Below the pieces are notes generated by a model, which saw nothing but the letters and a program-made list of their open reading frames with translations, ran no database searches and was not told the origin of the DNA. The position numbers and the translations under genes were made by a program. DNA of 16,678 nucleotides from Candidatus Cloacimonadota bacterium (GTDB lineage: Bacteria; Cloacimonadota; Cloacimonadia; Cloacimonadales; TCS61): the NCBI GenBank assembly GCA_027064945.1, contig JAMOPB010000098.1, positions 1-16,678 on the forward strand, given 5' to 3'. Shown here one piece after another: positions 8,582 to 16,564 of the stretch. Each line of letters begins with the position of its first letter. The stretch's first letter is position 1.

Positions 8582-8669
8582 TCACTTTTTGAATGTAGCG
8601 ATAGCAAGATAATAATATTTCCCCCAAAGTTTATAAAAATTGTAATATTTTATTTTGGAATTTTACAAA

Positions 8670-8697
8670 TTGATCAAATTAATTTAAAAAATACAAT
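8670..8697 (+). promoter_or_regulatory. Candidate promoter of the helix-hairpin-helix/barrel operon
   Basis: TTGATC (8670-8675, 4/6 match to -35) and TACAAT (8692-8697, 5/6 match to -10) are separated by 16 nt. Transcription from here would leave a leader of roughly 120 nt. CATAAT at 8729-8734 is a second -10-like hexamer without a well-spaced -35. Base composition makes both weak evidence. Confidence 0.3.
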
Positions 8698-8823
8698 TTC
8701 ATTGAAAATTAGATTTTAAAATTCTTTACATAATAACCTAGAAATTTTTTGTTTGAAAGCTCAAAAAAAATGATTTATTGTAAATCGAAAAAATTAACTT
8801 AAATAAAAAACAAAAGAGGCTTT

Positions 8824-11466
8824 ATGAAAAATTTAATCTTTGTGAAAATGATTTTTTGTATTCTCATAATTGTAGGATTTTCGCATCTATTTGCCGAAAC
8901 TTCCCTGCCAAGAGAACAAAGAATCGACATCAACAAAGCTAGTTTGGAAGAAATTCTATCTTTACCAATTAGCCATGATCAAGCTTTAGATATCTACAAT
9001 TATCGAGAAGATATCAGCTTTTTCAAAAGTATTTATGACCTAAGAAAAATCAAATCAATCGACCAAAAAACTTTGAATAAACTAAAAGGTTATGTAATCG
9101 TTTCTCATTATACAGATGATGATGCAGTTGCAGAACGACGTAATGAGATTTACTACTTGATTCAAAGATTGGGAAGTAACGAAGGTTTGCAAGAAGGTAT
9201 GAGCGATGTGTGGGAAGATTATCTTATCTCACCAAAAAACATTAATAAAATGAATTTTTCCGAATTGATGAACTTTCCAAATGTTTCAGCTGTTGATGCA
9301 TATGCTTTGCAAAAAAGAAAAGCGTTGAAAGATACAATCACAAGTTATAGAGATTTGCGCAATACTGAAGGCATTAGCTATTATGCAGCATCAAATTTAA
9401 GACACTACATTTATTACAAAGACAAAGCTTCACAAAATCGTCTTTTCTTCGATTATCAATTAAAATATAATGATGAACCATTCACTGATACTGACCGTGA
9501 AATGTATCAAGAATCGATGATTAGATATGACAATAATCATCAAAACGGAGATAATCCACCTCATATCAGAAATCAAAATTATTGGAGCTTGTTAGATATG
9601 GAAGGCAATCATGCTGAAATTACTAATAAGTTACGAATGAGATACAATAATAACTGGAAAGCCGGTGTATTATATCATGATAACTCTTTGAACCAAACCA
9701 TTTTAGATATTGATTCTGATTTTATAAAAAACGATATGAAATATTTTGTGGGATATGAAAATGAGATTTTCCCTGATAATAATCTAAAAATTTATACAGG
9801 TCATTTCCGTGCTACTTTTGGTGAAGGTTTAGTTATGGAAAGTACTGACTATTTTAGTCCGAGAATGACGGGACTTGGTTTTAATAAAAGAATCAAAGGT
9901 ATAATCGGTGATATTTCCAGAGCTCAAGAATATGCTTTAAAGGGTGCTGCAATTGAATGGAATAATGATAAATTCAGTTCTTCTTTCTTTTTATCCGAAG
10001 ATAAAAAAGATGCAATTATCTGGGATAGTAACGATGATGGAATAATTGATGATAATGACGATTTGTTTGCTTATATAAATATGACAACTCGTTTTGATAA
10101 TGATGTTTTAGAAGAAGCAGAAAATTATTATAATAGTGTAAGTGACAATCAAATAAATTTTGCCCCAAGAAAAGATATTTTCACGGAAAACATTATCGGG
10201 GGTCATTTTCAATATTCTCCTATAATAGGAACTACTGTTGGTTTCACCGGATATGAAGCACAATATGATAAAGATTTCACAAGACCAACTGATGATGACA
10301 TCGATGACCTTCTTGTTTGGGATTATAAATACAATACAGAAAGAAAATGGAGTCTTACGGATGCCGAACTTACTAATATGTATGAGACAAAATCAGACAA
10401 ATATGGCTATGATAGAAACTATAGAAGAGTTGCCGGTATAGATTGGCTTACTACAATAAATAATACATCATTTCAAGGTGAATATGCCGAAATGGAAGTT
10501 GATGGAGATTTTGAAAAAATCGGAGATGATCCATCAGCATTATTAATTTCAAGTAGAACTCAATTTGAAAATTTTAACTTTCTTACAATTTATCGTGATT
10601 ATGACATAGATTTTGATAATCCTTATCATAGAAGTTTCGGAGAAACAAACCGTTATGACGATACTGTTGTAGAAAGTTCTTATAAGGTGAATAACTCACT
10701 TCTTTCTGATATGAACACAAATAGTGTACAGCCTGAAGCAGAACGTGGAACTTATTTTGAAACACGTTATCAAATAAGTAGATATCTCACATTATCCAAA
10801 ATGTATCTTGATATTTGGGAAAGAAAATCTGATGGTAGAAAAGGTGTGAGATATGAAGCAAAACTCGATTTCAAACCAATTCACCAAATTCGTCTTAGAA
10901 CAAGATATAAAAGACAAAGCAAGAGATATGATGATGATATGGATCGTGGGCGTAGCATAAGTGAAGAATATGAATTATCATATTCAACTAATTTATCAAA
11001 TTTTGACCGATTAGGCATAACCTATATTTTTGCTGATGTAAAAGCTCCACCATATCCATCAATATCCAATCCGGGTGAAGCCGGTGGTGCTGATATGGCA
11101 CAAGCTAGCAATGTGTATTCAAATGGATCTTGGATTGAAGCTTATTATATTCACAACTTTAATAAAAATCTTAAGATGCAAGGAAGTTTTGCTTTTTGGA
11201 ATGCTGATGGAGCAAGCTTCTGGGATTTTGAAGATTCCAATCTTGATTTTGATCATAGCTCAAAAGGCATGAAATATTGGATTACTTTTAATCATAAAAT
11301 TTCTAATAATTTATACTTGAGCATGAAATTTAAACATAAAAAATATGTTGCACGCGAAATTCAAATTAGAAGATATAATGATTTATTAGATGGTGAAGAA
11401 TACTATTTCAGAAATGTTGATAGAGAATATTCATCAATTCGTATTCAATTAGATTGGAAATTATAA
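8824..11466 (+). CDS. Secreted ComEA-like double helix-hairpin-helix protein fused to a probable outer-membrane beta-barrel
   Basis: An 880-residue protein with a signal peptide (about 1-24, cleavage near LFA-ET). Two helix-hairpin-helix units of the ComEA type follow: DINKASLEEILSLPISHDQA (35-54, unit to about 92), then NINKMNFSELMNFPNVSAVD (139-158, unit to about 198). Such units bind DNA non-specifically in ComEA. Residues from about 205 to the end are rich in aromatic, Asn and Asp residues in alternating strands and end in IQLDWKL, as in an outer-membrane barrel. An EF-hand-like loop with D401, N403, D405, G406, I408 and D412 sits in the barrel region. GAGG (8816-8819) lies 4 nt before the ATG. 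It heads an apparent operon with a FadL/PorV-like barrel and a nucleotidase. A role in surface DNA binding is inferred; the repeats could instead be structural. Confidence 0.78.
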   Translation: MKNLIFVKMIFCILIIVGFSHLFAETSLPREQRIDINKASLEEILSLPISHDQALDIYNYREDISFFKSIYDLRKIKSIDQKTLNKLKGYVIVSHYTDDDAVAERRNEIYYLIQRLGSNEGLQEGMSDVWEDYLISPKNINKMNFSELMNFPNVSAVDAYALQKRKALKDTITSYRDLRNTEGISYYAASNLRHYIYYKDKASQNRLFFDYQLKYNDEPFTDTDREMYQESMIRYDNNHQNGDNPPHIRNQNYWSLLDMEGNHAEITNKLRMRYNNNWKAGVLYHDNSLNQTILDIDSDFIKNDMKYFVGYENEIFPDNNLKIYTGHFRATFGEGLVMESTDYFSPRMTGLGFNKRIKGIIGDISRAQEYALKGAAIEWNNDKFSSSFFLSEDKKDAIIWDSNDDGIIDDNDDLFAYINMTTRFDNDVLEEAENYYNSVSDNQINFAPRKDIFTENIIGGHFQYSPIIGTTVGFTGYEAQYDKDFTRPTDDDIDDLLVWDYKYNTERKWSLTDAELTNMYETKSDKYGYDRNYRRVAGIDWLTTINNTSFQGEYAEMEVDGDFEKIGDDPSALLISSRTQFENFNFLTIYRDYDIDFDNPYHRSFGETNRYDDTVVESSYKVNNSLLSDMNTNSVQPEAERGTYFETRYQISRYLTLSKMYLDIWERKSDGRKGVRYEAKLDFKPIHQIRLRTRYKRQSKRYDDDMDRGRSISEEYELSYSTNLSNFDRLGITYIFADVKAPPYPSISNPGEAGGADMAQASNVYSNGSWIEAYYIHNFNKNLKMQGSFAFWNADGASFWDFEDSNLDFDHSSKGMKYWITFNHKISNNLYLSMKFKHKKYVAREIQIRRYNDLLDGEEYYFRNVDREYSSIRIQLDWKL

Positions 11467-11481
11467 AGAAAGGAGAAAATC

Positions 11482-12801
11482 ATGAATAAATATAAAATTC
11501 TTATTACAATATTGATAATTTTAGCAACTGCTAATTTATTATCAGCATATTCCGTTTCAAACTATGTTAATGGTGATCAGGTTAATTCATTAGATGCCAG
11601 AACAGCAGCTATGGGAGATGCTTCTACAGCAAAAAGCACAAACTTGTTTTCAACAACTAACAATCCGGCTAACTTAAGCAACTTGAAAGGCAGATTCGGT
11701 TTCCAATTAGTAAATGGATTTCTTAGAAATGCACAACAACGTTCTCTACCAATGTATGACTCATTCGATGGTTTTGTTGGAGATGCAGAATATGTTCAAA
11801 ATGAAAATATTTTCTCTGAATTTGGTTTGGGAGCTTATATAAATCTTCCTTTGGACAAAATCAATTTTACTTTGGCAACTCAATATAAACCTTATATGAA
11901 CTTTGATGGTAAATATGAAGAAGAAGTAAGAAATAATTCCAATTCTGATTTTAACTCATACCCACCAATAATTGCCACTAATATTATAGATAGCGATGGT
12001 AGCATAAATGCTATCAGTTTTTTATCTTCAATTAAATACAAAAACTATTCATTGGGCTTTGAAGTTGCAAAACTAACAGGCGAGCAAGATTACACAAATA
12101 AGATTGTTTGGAGTGATTATGCTACAAATGCTGCATCTATTGAAGGAGCAACTTTAGCTTCTTATGATTTTTCATTTTCCAGAGATTTTGATGGCTATTA
12201 TTATCAAGTTGGATTCCAAGCAGAACTTAATCGTCATACATCATTAGGCTTAAATTTTAAACCTGAATTTGATATCGATTATGAAATTGCAGATAATGAT
12301 ACCAGCTTCACAAAACCTGCTTCACTAAGATTAGGCTTATTTCATTCACCAAGAAGTTTCATCAACAGCGCAATAAATATCGATGTGGAATATGTTCAAT
12401 GGAACTCTGTAAATGATATTTATGATGATCAATTAAACTATTATATCGGTGTTGAACACAAGATAACAAATAAACTTCCTTTCAGAATGGGATTTAATTA
12501 TAAAACTGAATATAATCTTACGGAAGAAGATAATATTCCTGTTGCAGAGAAAATTACTATTCCAACTTTTTCAGCCGGAACAGGCATCGAAATACTCGAA
12601 AATCTTGATTTAGATTTATCAATTTCATATTCAAATCGCATTTATGAAGCATTAGATTTATTCCAAGATACTTTATACGATTATGAATTTTTATGGAATA
12701 ATTACAATTATATGAATTTTGAATATAGAGGTTGGGAAAATCCTGACAAAGTAACTGAAACAAATTTTAAAATTCAGACAACCCTTAGTTATAAATTTTA
12801 G
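11482..12801 (+). CDS. FadL/PorV-like outer-membrane beta-barrel protein
   Basis: A 439-residue predicted outer-membrane barrel. The signal peptide covers about 1-22 (cleavage near LSA-YS). The N-terminal block LDARTAAMGDASTA followed by FSTTNNPANLSNLKG (38-70) matches the family wording 'aRaaaMGgA...NPA.L' found in FadL, PorV and related barrels. Amphipathic strands continue to the end, which closes with TTLSYKF, a terminal-Phe signal typical of barrels inserted by the BAM complex. FadL homologues carry hydrophobic compounds, while PorV is a type IX secretion shuttle; the sequence does not decide between them. AGGAG (11471-11475) is 6 nt before the ATG and only 15 nt separate it from the preceding gene, so the two are almost certainly co-transcribed. 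Confidence 0.78.
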   Translation: MNKYKILITILIILATANLLSAYSVSNYVNGDQVNSLDARTAAMGDASTAKSTNLFSTTNNPANLSNLKGRFGFQLVNGFLRNAQQRSLPMYDSFDGFVGDAEYVQNENIFSEFGLGAYINLPLDKINFTLATQYKPYMNFDGKYEEEVRNNSNSDFNSYPPIIATNIIDSDGSINAISFLSSIKYKNYSLGFEVAKLTGEQDYTNKIVWSDYATNAASIEGATLASYDFSFSRDFDGYYYQVGFQAELNRHTSLGLNFKPEFDIDYEIADNDTSFTKPASLRLGLFHSPRSFINSAINIDVEYVQWNSVNDIYDDQLNYYIGVEHKITNKLPFRMGFNYKTEYNLTEEDNIPVAEKITIPTFSAGTGIEILENLDLDLSISYSNRIYEALDLFQDTLYDYEFLWNNYNYMNFEYRGWENPDKVTETNFKIQTTLSYKF

Positions 12802-12809
12802 GAGTTTGT

Positions 12810-14480
12810 ATGAAAAAGATTATTTTTGTTAGTTTGTGGCTTAGCATATTAGTTTTTGCATATTCAGCAGAAAACTTAGTTCTAGATGTGCTTTTCACAA
12901 ACGATATTCATGGTGGGATTGATGCTTATGATGCTACTTTCATGAATCCTGAATTTCCTCCAAGACTTGGTGGCGGTGGTTCTGCTGCCAGATATATTAA
13001 AGATGTAAGATCTCTTACAAATGGGAAAACACGTGATAATTTACTAATTGATGTTGGTGATTTTTTCCAAGGACATCCGGTTGGAACAATGACTGATGGC
13101 ACAGCTGTTATTGATTATTTTAATCTTATGAACTATGATTTTAGTGTAATAGGAAATCATGAGTATGATATTGGCGAAGAAAGATTGAAGAAAACTTACA
13201 AGCGTGCAAAATTTCCGATCTTGTCTTGTAATGTAATTAATCGTCAAACCGGAAAACTTGTAGAATATGCCCAACCATATATCATTTTTGAAAAAATGGG
13301 AATTAAAATCGCTGTTATTGGCTTAACAACCACCGATACAGCATTAATGAGCTTTCCCGATAATATTAAAAATGTAGAATTCTTGCCTGCTGTTCCTCAA
13401 GTAAAAAAATACATCAAAATAGTTAAGGAAAAGGAACATGCTGATCTTGTGATAGTTGCCGGTCATATGGGACTTCCTTATTATCCGCAAGAGGCTTATG
13501 ATAAGCGTTATTCAGAAAATTCAAAGCCTATTACAAATAGAAAATGGGGTTATGATTCTCAGGAAATTGTTCATGAAGTAGAAGGTATCGACGTTTTCTT
13601 CGGTGGTCATATGCATAAAGGTTTTCCTTCTGCATGGGAAGATCCTATCACCCACACTTTAGTATTCCAATCTTATGCTTATGGCAGCAGTATTGGCCAT
13701 GTAAAATTATTGATTGATCCCGAAACCAAAACATTGGTTGGCTATGAGCCTCCTTCTGTTTCAGAGCGTGAAGGTGTTTTAATTACTCTTTTTGAGGATA
13801 GATTTATTCCTGTTCCTGAAATTGCCGATACAATTTTAACATTGCAAAAAATTGCAGAAAAAGGAATGGATCAAGTGATTGGTGTAGCTGATACTTATAT
13901 TTCCAAATCCGGAACCGGACCACAAAATCTAATAGGAAATCTTGTTTGTGAAGCTATGCTTGAATTTGACAATGCAGATTTTGCTTTTATGAATTTGGGT
14001 GGAATTCGTGGCGAAATTAATCGAGGCCCAATCACATATCGTGATGTATTTAATGTAATGCCTTTTGATAATCAAATTGTTACATTTGAAGTCGATGGAA
14101 AATTTTTAAAAGATATTATTGAAATGAGAGTTTCCGGTTCTAGAGCAGGGCTTAGAACTGCCGGCATTAAGGTAGTTGTAAATAGAACTAGACCAGATTA
14201 CGATAGAATATCTGAGTTATATATTGGTGGCGAACCTTGGCAAGCAGATAAAATCTATAGAGTTACTACTACAGATTTCCTACTTCAAGGAAATGCCGGA
14301 TTGACAATGCTTACCACAATTCCACAAGATAAAATCACCAGATATGAAAAAGAATTGCGAGATGTGATTGTAGATTATATCAGAACAAATTCACCTGTTT
14401 CAGCTAAAATTGATGATAGATGGATACGTGACGATAGATCGAAAAAATCAAAATTACTTCTACAAGAACTAAACAAATAG
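12810..14480 (+). CDS. Secreted 5'-nucleotidase/UshA-family metallophosphoesterase
   Basis: A 556-residue enzyme with a signal peptide (about 1-20). The N-terminal metallophosphatase domain shows the full dinuclear metal set: NDIHG (Asp32, His34), DVGDFFQG (Asp84), GNHEYD (Asn116, His117), AGHMG (His219) and GGHMHKG (His267, His269). The C-terminal nucleotide-binding domain (about 355-505) shows FMNLGGIRG with Arg400 and the TTDFLLQGNAGL segment. The family hydrolyses 5'-nucleotides, UDP-sugars or cyclic dinucleotides in the periplasm or at the surface; the exact substrate is not readable. There is no lipobox. A basic tail DDRSKKSKLLLQ follows the second domain. AGGAG (12800-12804) overlaps the previous gene's TAG stop and lies 5 nt before the ATG, so it is translated with the barrel gene. 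A strong terminator follows it. Confidence 0.9.
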   Translation: MKKIIFVSLWLSILVFAYSAENLVLDVLFTNDIHGGIDAYDATFMNPEFPPRLGGGGSAARYIKDVRSLTNGKTRDNLLIDVGDFFQGHPVGTMTDGTAVIDYFNLMNYDFSVIGNHEYDIGEERLKKTYKRAKFPILSCNVINRQTGKLVEYAQPYIIFEKMGIKIAVIGLTTTDTALMSFPDNIKNVEFLPAVPQVKKYIKIVKEKEHADLVIVAGHMGLPYYPQEAYDKRYSENSKPITNRKWGYDSQEIVHEVEGIDVFFGGHMHKGFPSAWEDPITHTLVFQSYAYGSSIGHVKLLIDPETKTLVGYEPPSVSEREGVLITLFEDRFIPVPEIADTILTLQKIAEKGMDQVIGVADTYISKSGTGPQNLIGNLVCEAMLEFDNADFAFMNLGGIRGEINRGPITYRDVFNVMPFDNQIVTFEVDGKFLKDIIEMRVSGSRAGLRTAGIKVVVNRTRPDYDRISELYIGGEPWQADKIYRVTTTDFLLQGNAGLTMLTTIPQDKITRYEKELRDVIVDYIRTNSPVSAKIDDRWIRDDRSKKSKLLLQELNK

Positions 14481-14497
14481 ATTTAATAAAATAATAA

Positions 14498-14558
14498 AAC
14501 CTTGTGGCAAACTGTTCTGAGACATATTGTCACAAGGTTATTTTATTATCGTTTTTTT
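14498..14558 (+). terminator. Rho-independent terminator ending the barrel/nucleotidase operon
   Basis: AACCTTGTGGCAA (14498-14510) pairs with TTGTCACAAGGTT (14527-14539), 13 bp with one G-U wobble that is good only in plus-strand RNA. A 16-nt loop separates the arms and a T-rich tail ending in seven Ts follows (14540-14558). The AT-rich flank can extend the stem by seven pairs with a 3-nt bulge. It starts 17 nt after the nucleotidase stop, which closes the transcription unit. Confidence 0.9.
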
Positions 14559-14698
14559 AAAGAAAACAATTGACCTATTAAGTGAATTCTTTTTTATGTA
14601 TTTCAGAAGCTTAAAAGCAAATACTTACTGCAAAAAATATTAGGCTATTTAGACCTGTTAAAAATACTATCAGTTTAATTATCAGCCATGGAGAACTT

Positions 14699-15667
14699 AT
14701 GCTTAACAAAATCGGAAGATTAGATTCTGAAGATAAGAAAGAACTACTTCTTATCATTCAGGATTTATTAAAATTAGCCGAATCAAAAAAAAATGAGAAA
14801 AAACTCAGAAACGAATTAAAAAAACTGGGAATGACCCAGAACTATTTTATCAGAGAATATGTGGGAAACACTTTAGCTGAACTTGATAAAAAAAGATTAC
14901 TGTACCCTATTTTAAAAGATTTTATTGATCACAAATTTTATGGTGCAAGAGCAATCGCATTATTCTATCTTTGCAAAGTTCACGAACATGATGTTGAAGA
15001 GATTTTCTCAATCTTAGAGAAAACATTTGAAACAACACCATGGGAAGTTGAAACAATTATTACAGAATTGTGGAAAGATGATCCTGAATTCATGAAAGAG
15101 AACATGCTAAAATGGATAAAATCTGATAATACTAAAAGAAGAGCCCTCTCTTTTCATGGAATGGAATATATTTCTAAAACCGATCCGGTTTATATTATGG
15201 ATTTCATAGGTGAAGCAATAGATGATGACACTATGGAAGTACAAAAGAAAATAACTCACATCCTTTCACAAATTGCCAGAGACAACCCGATTGTTGTTTA
15301 TCCTTACATTCATCAGTGGCTAAAAGATGCCAACGATAGAAGACTGAAAACGATTTGGGTTTCCATGAAAAAATTAGCAAATATTGTAAATCAGAGAGCT
15401 CGTAGAGATGATGAAGAACAATTTGTGCGTCTTACTGAACAAACAATTGATGATTGGGCTCATGATGAAAATGAGAAAGTTGCAACGATGGGTGAAAAAT
15501 TACAATACATCCTAAGTCGTCGCTATTCTAATTCAAATAATCATAATAAGCAGAATAACAATAATCAAGGTTCTTATAATAATCAGAACTCTTATAAAAA
15601 CCAAAATAATTCCAATAGAGGGAATCGCAATTCCAAAAATAACAGGAATAATTACAGAAAGAGATAA
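14699..15667 (+). CDS. HEAT/DNA-alkylation-repeat-like protein with Asn-rich basic tail
   Basis: A 322-residue soluble protein made mostly of paired helices. Segments such as NYFIREYVGNTLAEL (48-62), YGARAIALFYLCKVH (81-95), TKRRALSFHGMEYIS (145-159) and EVQKKITHILSQIARDNP (180-197) resemble the repeats of AlkD-like DNA alkylation repeat proteins and HEAT scaffolds. I cannot place the AlkD catalytic residues, so glycosylase activity is not claimed. Residues 277-322 form a low-complexity tail with 21 Asn in 46 residues, interspersed with Arg, Lys, Ser, Gln and Tyr. GGAG (14690-14693) is 5 nt before the ATG. The gene follows a terminator, so it needs its own promoter; TTGACC at 14570-14575 is a possible -35 with only a poor -10 downstream (TATGTA 14595-14600). 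The next gene starts 3 nt after its stop. Confidence 0.75.
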   Translation: MLNKIGRLDSEDKKELLLIIQDLLKLAESKKNEKKLRNELKKLGMTQNYFIREYVGNTLAELDKKRLLYPILKDFIDHKFYGARAIALFYLCKVHEHDVEEIFSILEKTFETTPWEVETIITELWKDDPEFMKENMLKWIKSDNTKRRALSFHGMEYISKTDPVYIMDFIGEAIDDDTMEVQKKITHILSQIARDNPIVVYPYIHQWLKDANDRRLKTIWVSMKKLANIVNQRARRDDEEQFVRLTEQTIDDWAHDENEKVATMGEKLQYILSRRYSNSNNHNKQNNNNQGSYNNQNSYKNQNNSNRGNRNSKNNRNNYRKR

Positions 15668-15670
15668 TTA

Positions 15671-16564
15671 ATGGAAAAAAACCTGCTGCTGAAATTCGTA
15701 GTATTATTTTTCTCAATTTTATTATGGTATCAACTTGTTTTAGTGCAAGAACATATTACCGAAATAGATTTGCCTGTAAAATTAGAAAATCTACCTGATA
15801 AACTTATCTTTTATGATGAAGGAATCAAAACTATTCCAATAAAAGTAAAAGCTAGCGGCATGGATCTTATTTTCCTAAAATTGTCAGATTCTCATTTCTT
15901 GATTAATGGAGAAAACTTCAAATATGGGAAAAACATTACCAATATAAAAGAAGATGATCTGAAAATTCCCAAAAGAATTAATTATGAAATCATTAGCATA
16001 GGAAATTCAAAGAGACAAATTTTGAATATTGATAAATTGGAAACTTCCTATAAACCTATAAAATTAACTTATGCTTCATCAAAAGATGAAGAGTTCTTTA
16101 TTGAAAATAAGATTTTATTACATAACAAAAGAGTACAAATCAGCGGACCTCAAAGTATATTGGACACTTTGGAATACGTAGAATCAAATCCTGCTTCAAG
16201 AAAGGATGTTGTCGGCAATAAACTAAATCTTAAATTGATCCCACCTCATAGCAAGATACTACTGGAACAAGAGAAGATAGTTCTTGAGATATCTAAAACC
16301 GAAATGAAAATTAGAACGATTTCTCTTATACCAATTAAATATCCCGAAAATGAGAACATAACAATTATTCCACAGAAAATTTCTGTTATGGTTAGCGGAC
16401 CGAAAGAAATAGTTGAAAAACTTAATCAACATTCTGTTGAAGCTACTTTGGATAATAGCAATTTACTAAATTCCAATACTAGAAAAGTAAATATAAAATT
16501 ACCTGCAGGAGTGAATTTATTGGAGTACACACCCAATAAAATTCAGATAATAAAAAATGATTAA
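15671..16564 (+). CDS. ybbR: Membrane-anchored YbbR-domain protein
   Basis: A 297-residue protein with one N-terminal transmembrane helix (about 7-25) and an extracytoplasmic region of repeated beta-rich YbbR domains. Three repeats are marked by IKVKASGMDLIFLKL (57-71), VQISGPQSILDTL (155-167) and VMVSGPKEIVEKL (239-251); the last two share the pattern SGPxxIxxxL. In Firmicutes the homologue CdaR regulates the diadenylate cyclase CdaA, usually encoded just upstream. Here the upstream neighbour is the HEAT-like gene instead and no cyclase is seen. Only 3 nt separate it from that gene. No clear Shine-Dalgarno is present beyond a GAG at 15661-15663, and coupling is likely. The stop overlaps the tsaD start by 8 nt. 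Confidence 0.82.
   Translation: MEKNLLLKFVVLFFSILLWYQLVLVQEHITEIDLPVKLENLPDKLIFYDEGIKTIPIKVKASGMDLIFLKLSDSHFLINGENFKYGKNITNIKEDDLKIPKRINYEIISIGNSKRQILNIDKLETSYKPIKLTYASSKDEEFFIENKILLHNKRVQISGPQSILDTLEYVESNPASRKDVVGNKLNLKLIPPHSKILLEQEKIVLEISKTEMKIRTISLIPIKYPENENITIIPQKISVMVSGPKEIVEKLNQHSVEATLDNSNLLNSNTRKVNIKLPAGVNLLEYTPNKIQIIKND

Larger units (their letters stand above)
8515..8823. other. Divergent AT-rich intergenic region
   Basis: These 309 nt separate the minus-strand pilin-like gene from the plus-strand helix-hairpin-helix/barrel gene. They hold the pilin Shine-Dalgarno and candidate promoter at one end and the barrel gene's GAGG (8816-8819, 4 nt before ATG) at the other. The central part is almost pure A/T with runs of A and T. 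I see no credible small coding sequence, tRNA or riboswitch-like structure; one plus-strand open frame across it (from 8426) starts inside the pilin gene antisense and lacks any sign of coding. Confidence 0.7.

Noticed and set aside
8637..8699. Inverted repeat AAATTGTA (8637-8644) and TACAATTT (8692-8699) as an operator
   Set aside because: Only 8 bp in nearly pure A/T DNA, 47 nt apart; expected by chance.
8426..8719. A 97-residue plus-strand open frame spanning the pilin gene start and the intergenic region
   Set aside because: It begins antisense to the pilin N-terminus, has no Shine-Dalgarno, and its Ile/Phe/Ser/Lys-rich product reflects AT-rich DNA.
12000..12013. Short palindrome TAGCAT-AA-ATGCTA inside the FadL/PorV-like gene
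   Set aside because: A 6-bp stem with a 2-nt loop within coding sequence and no adjoining T-tract; no support for regulatory function.
14688..14690. ATG at 14688 as the start of the HEAT-like gene
   Set aside because: It is in a different frame from the long coding region and overlaps the GGAG Shine-Dalgarno of the ATG at 14699.
15528..15716. A minus-strand open frame rich in Tyr, Asn, Ser and Cys
   Set aside because: It is the antisense shadow of the AAT-rich tail of the HEAT-like protein.
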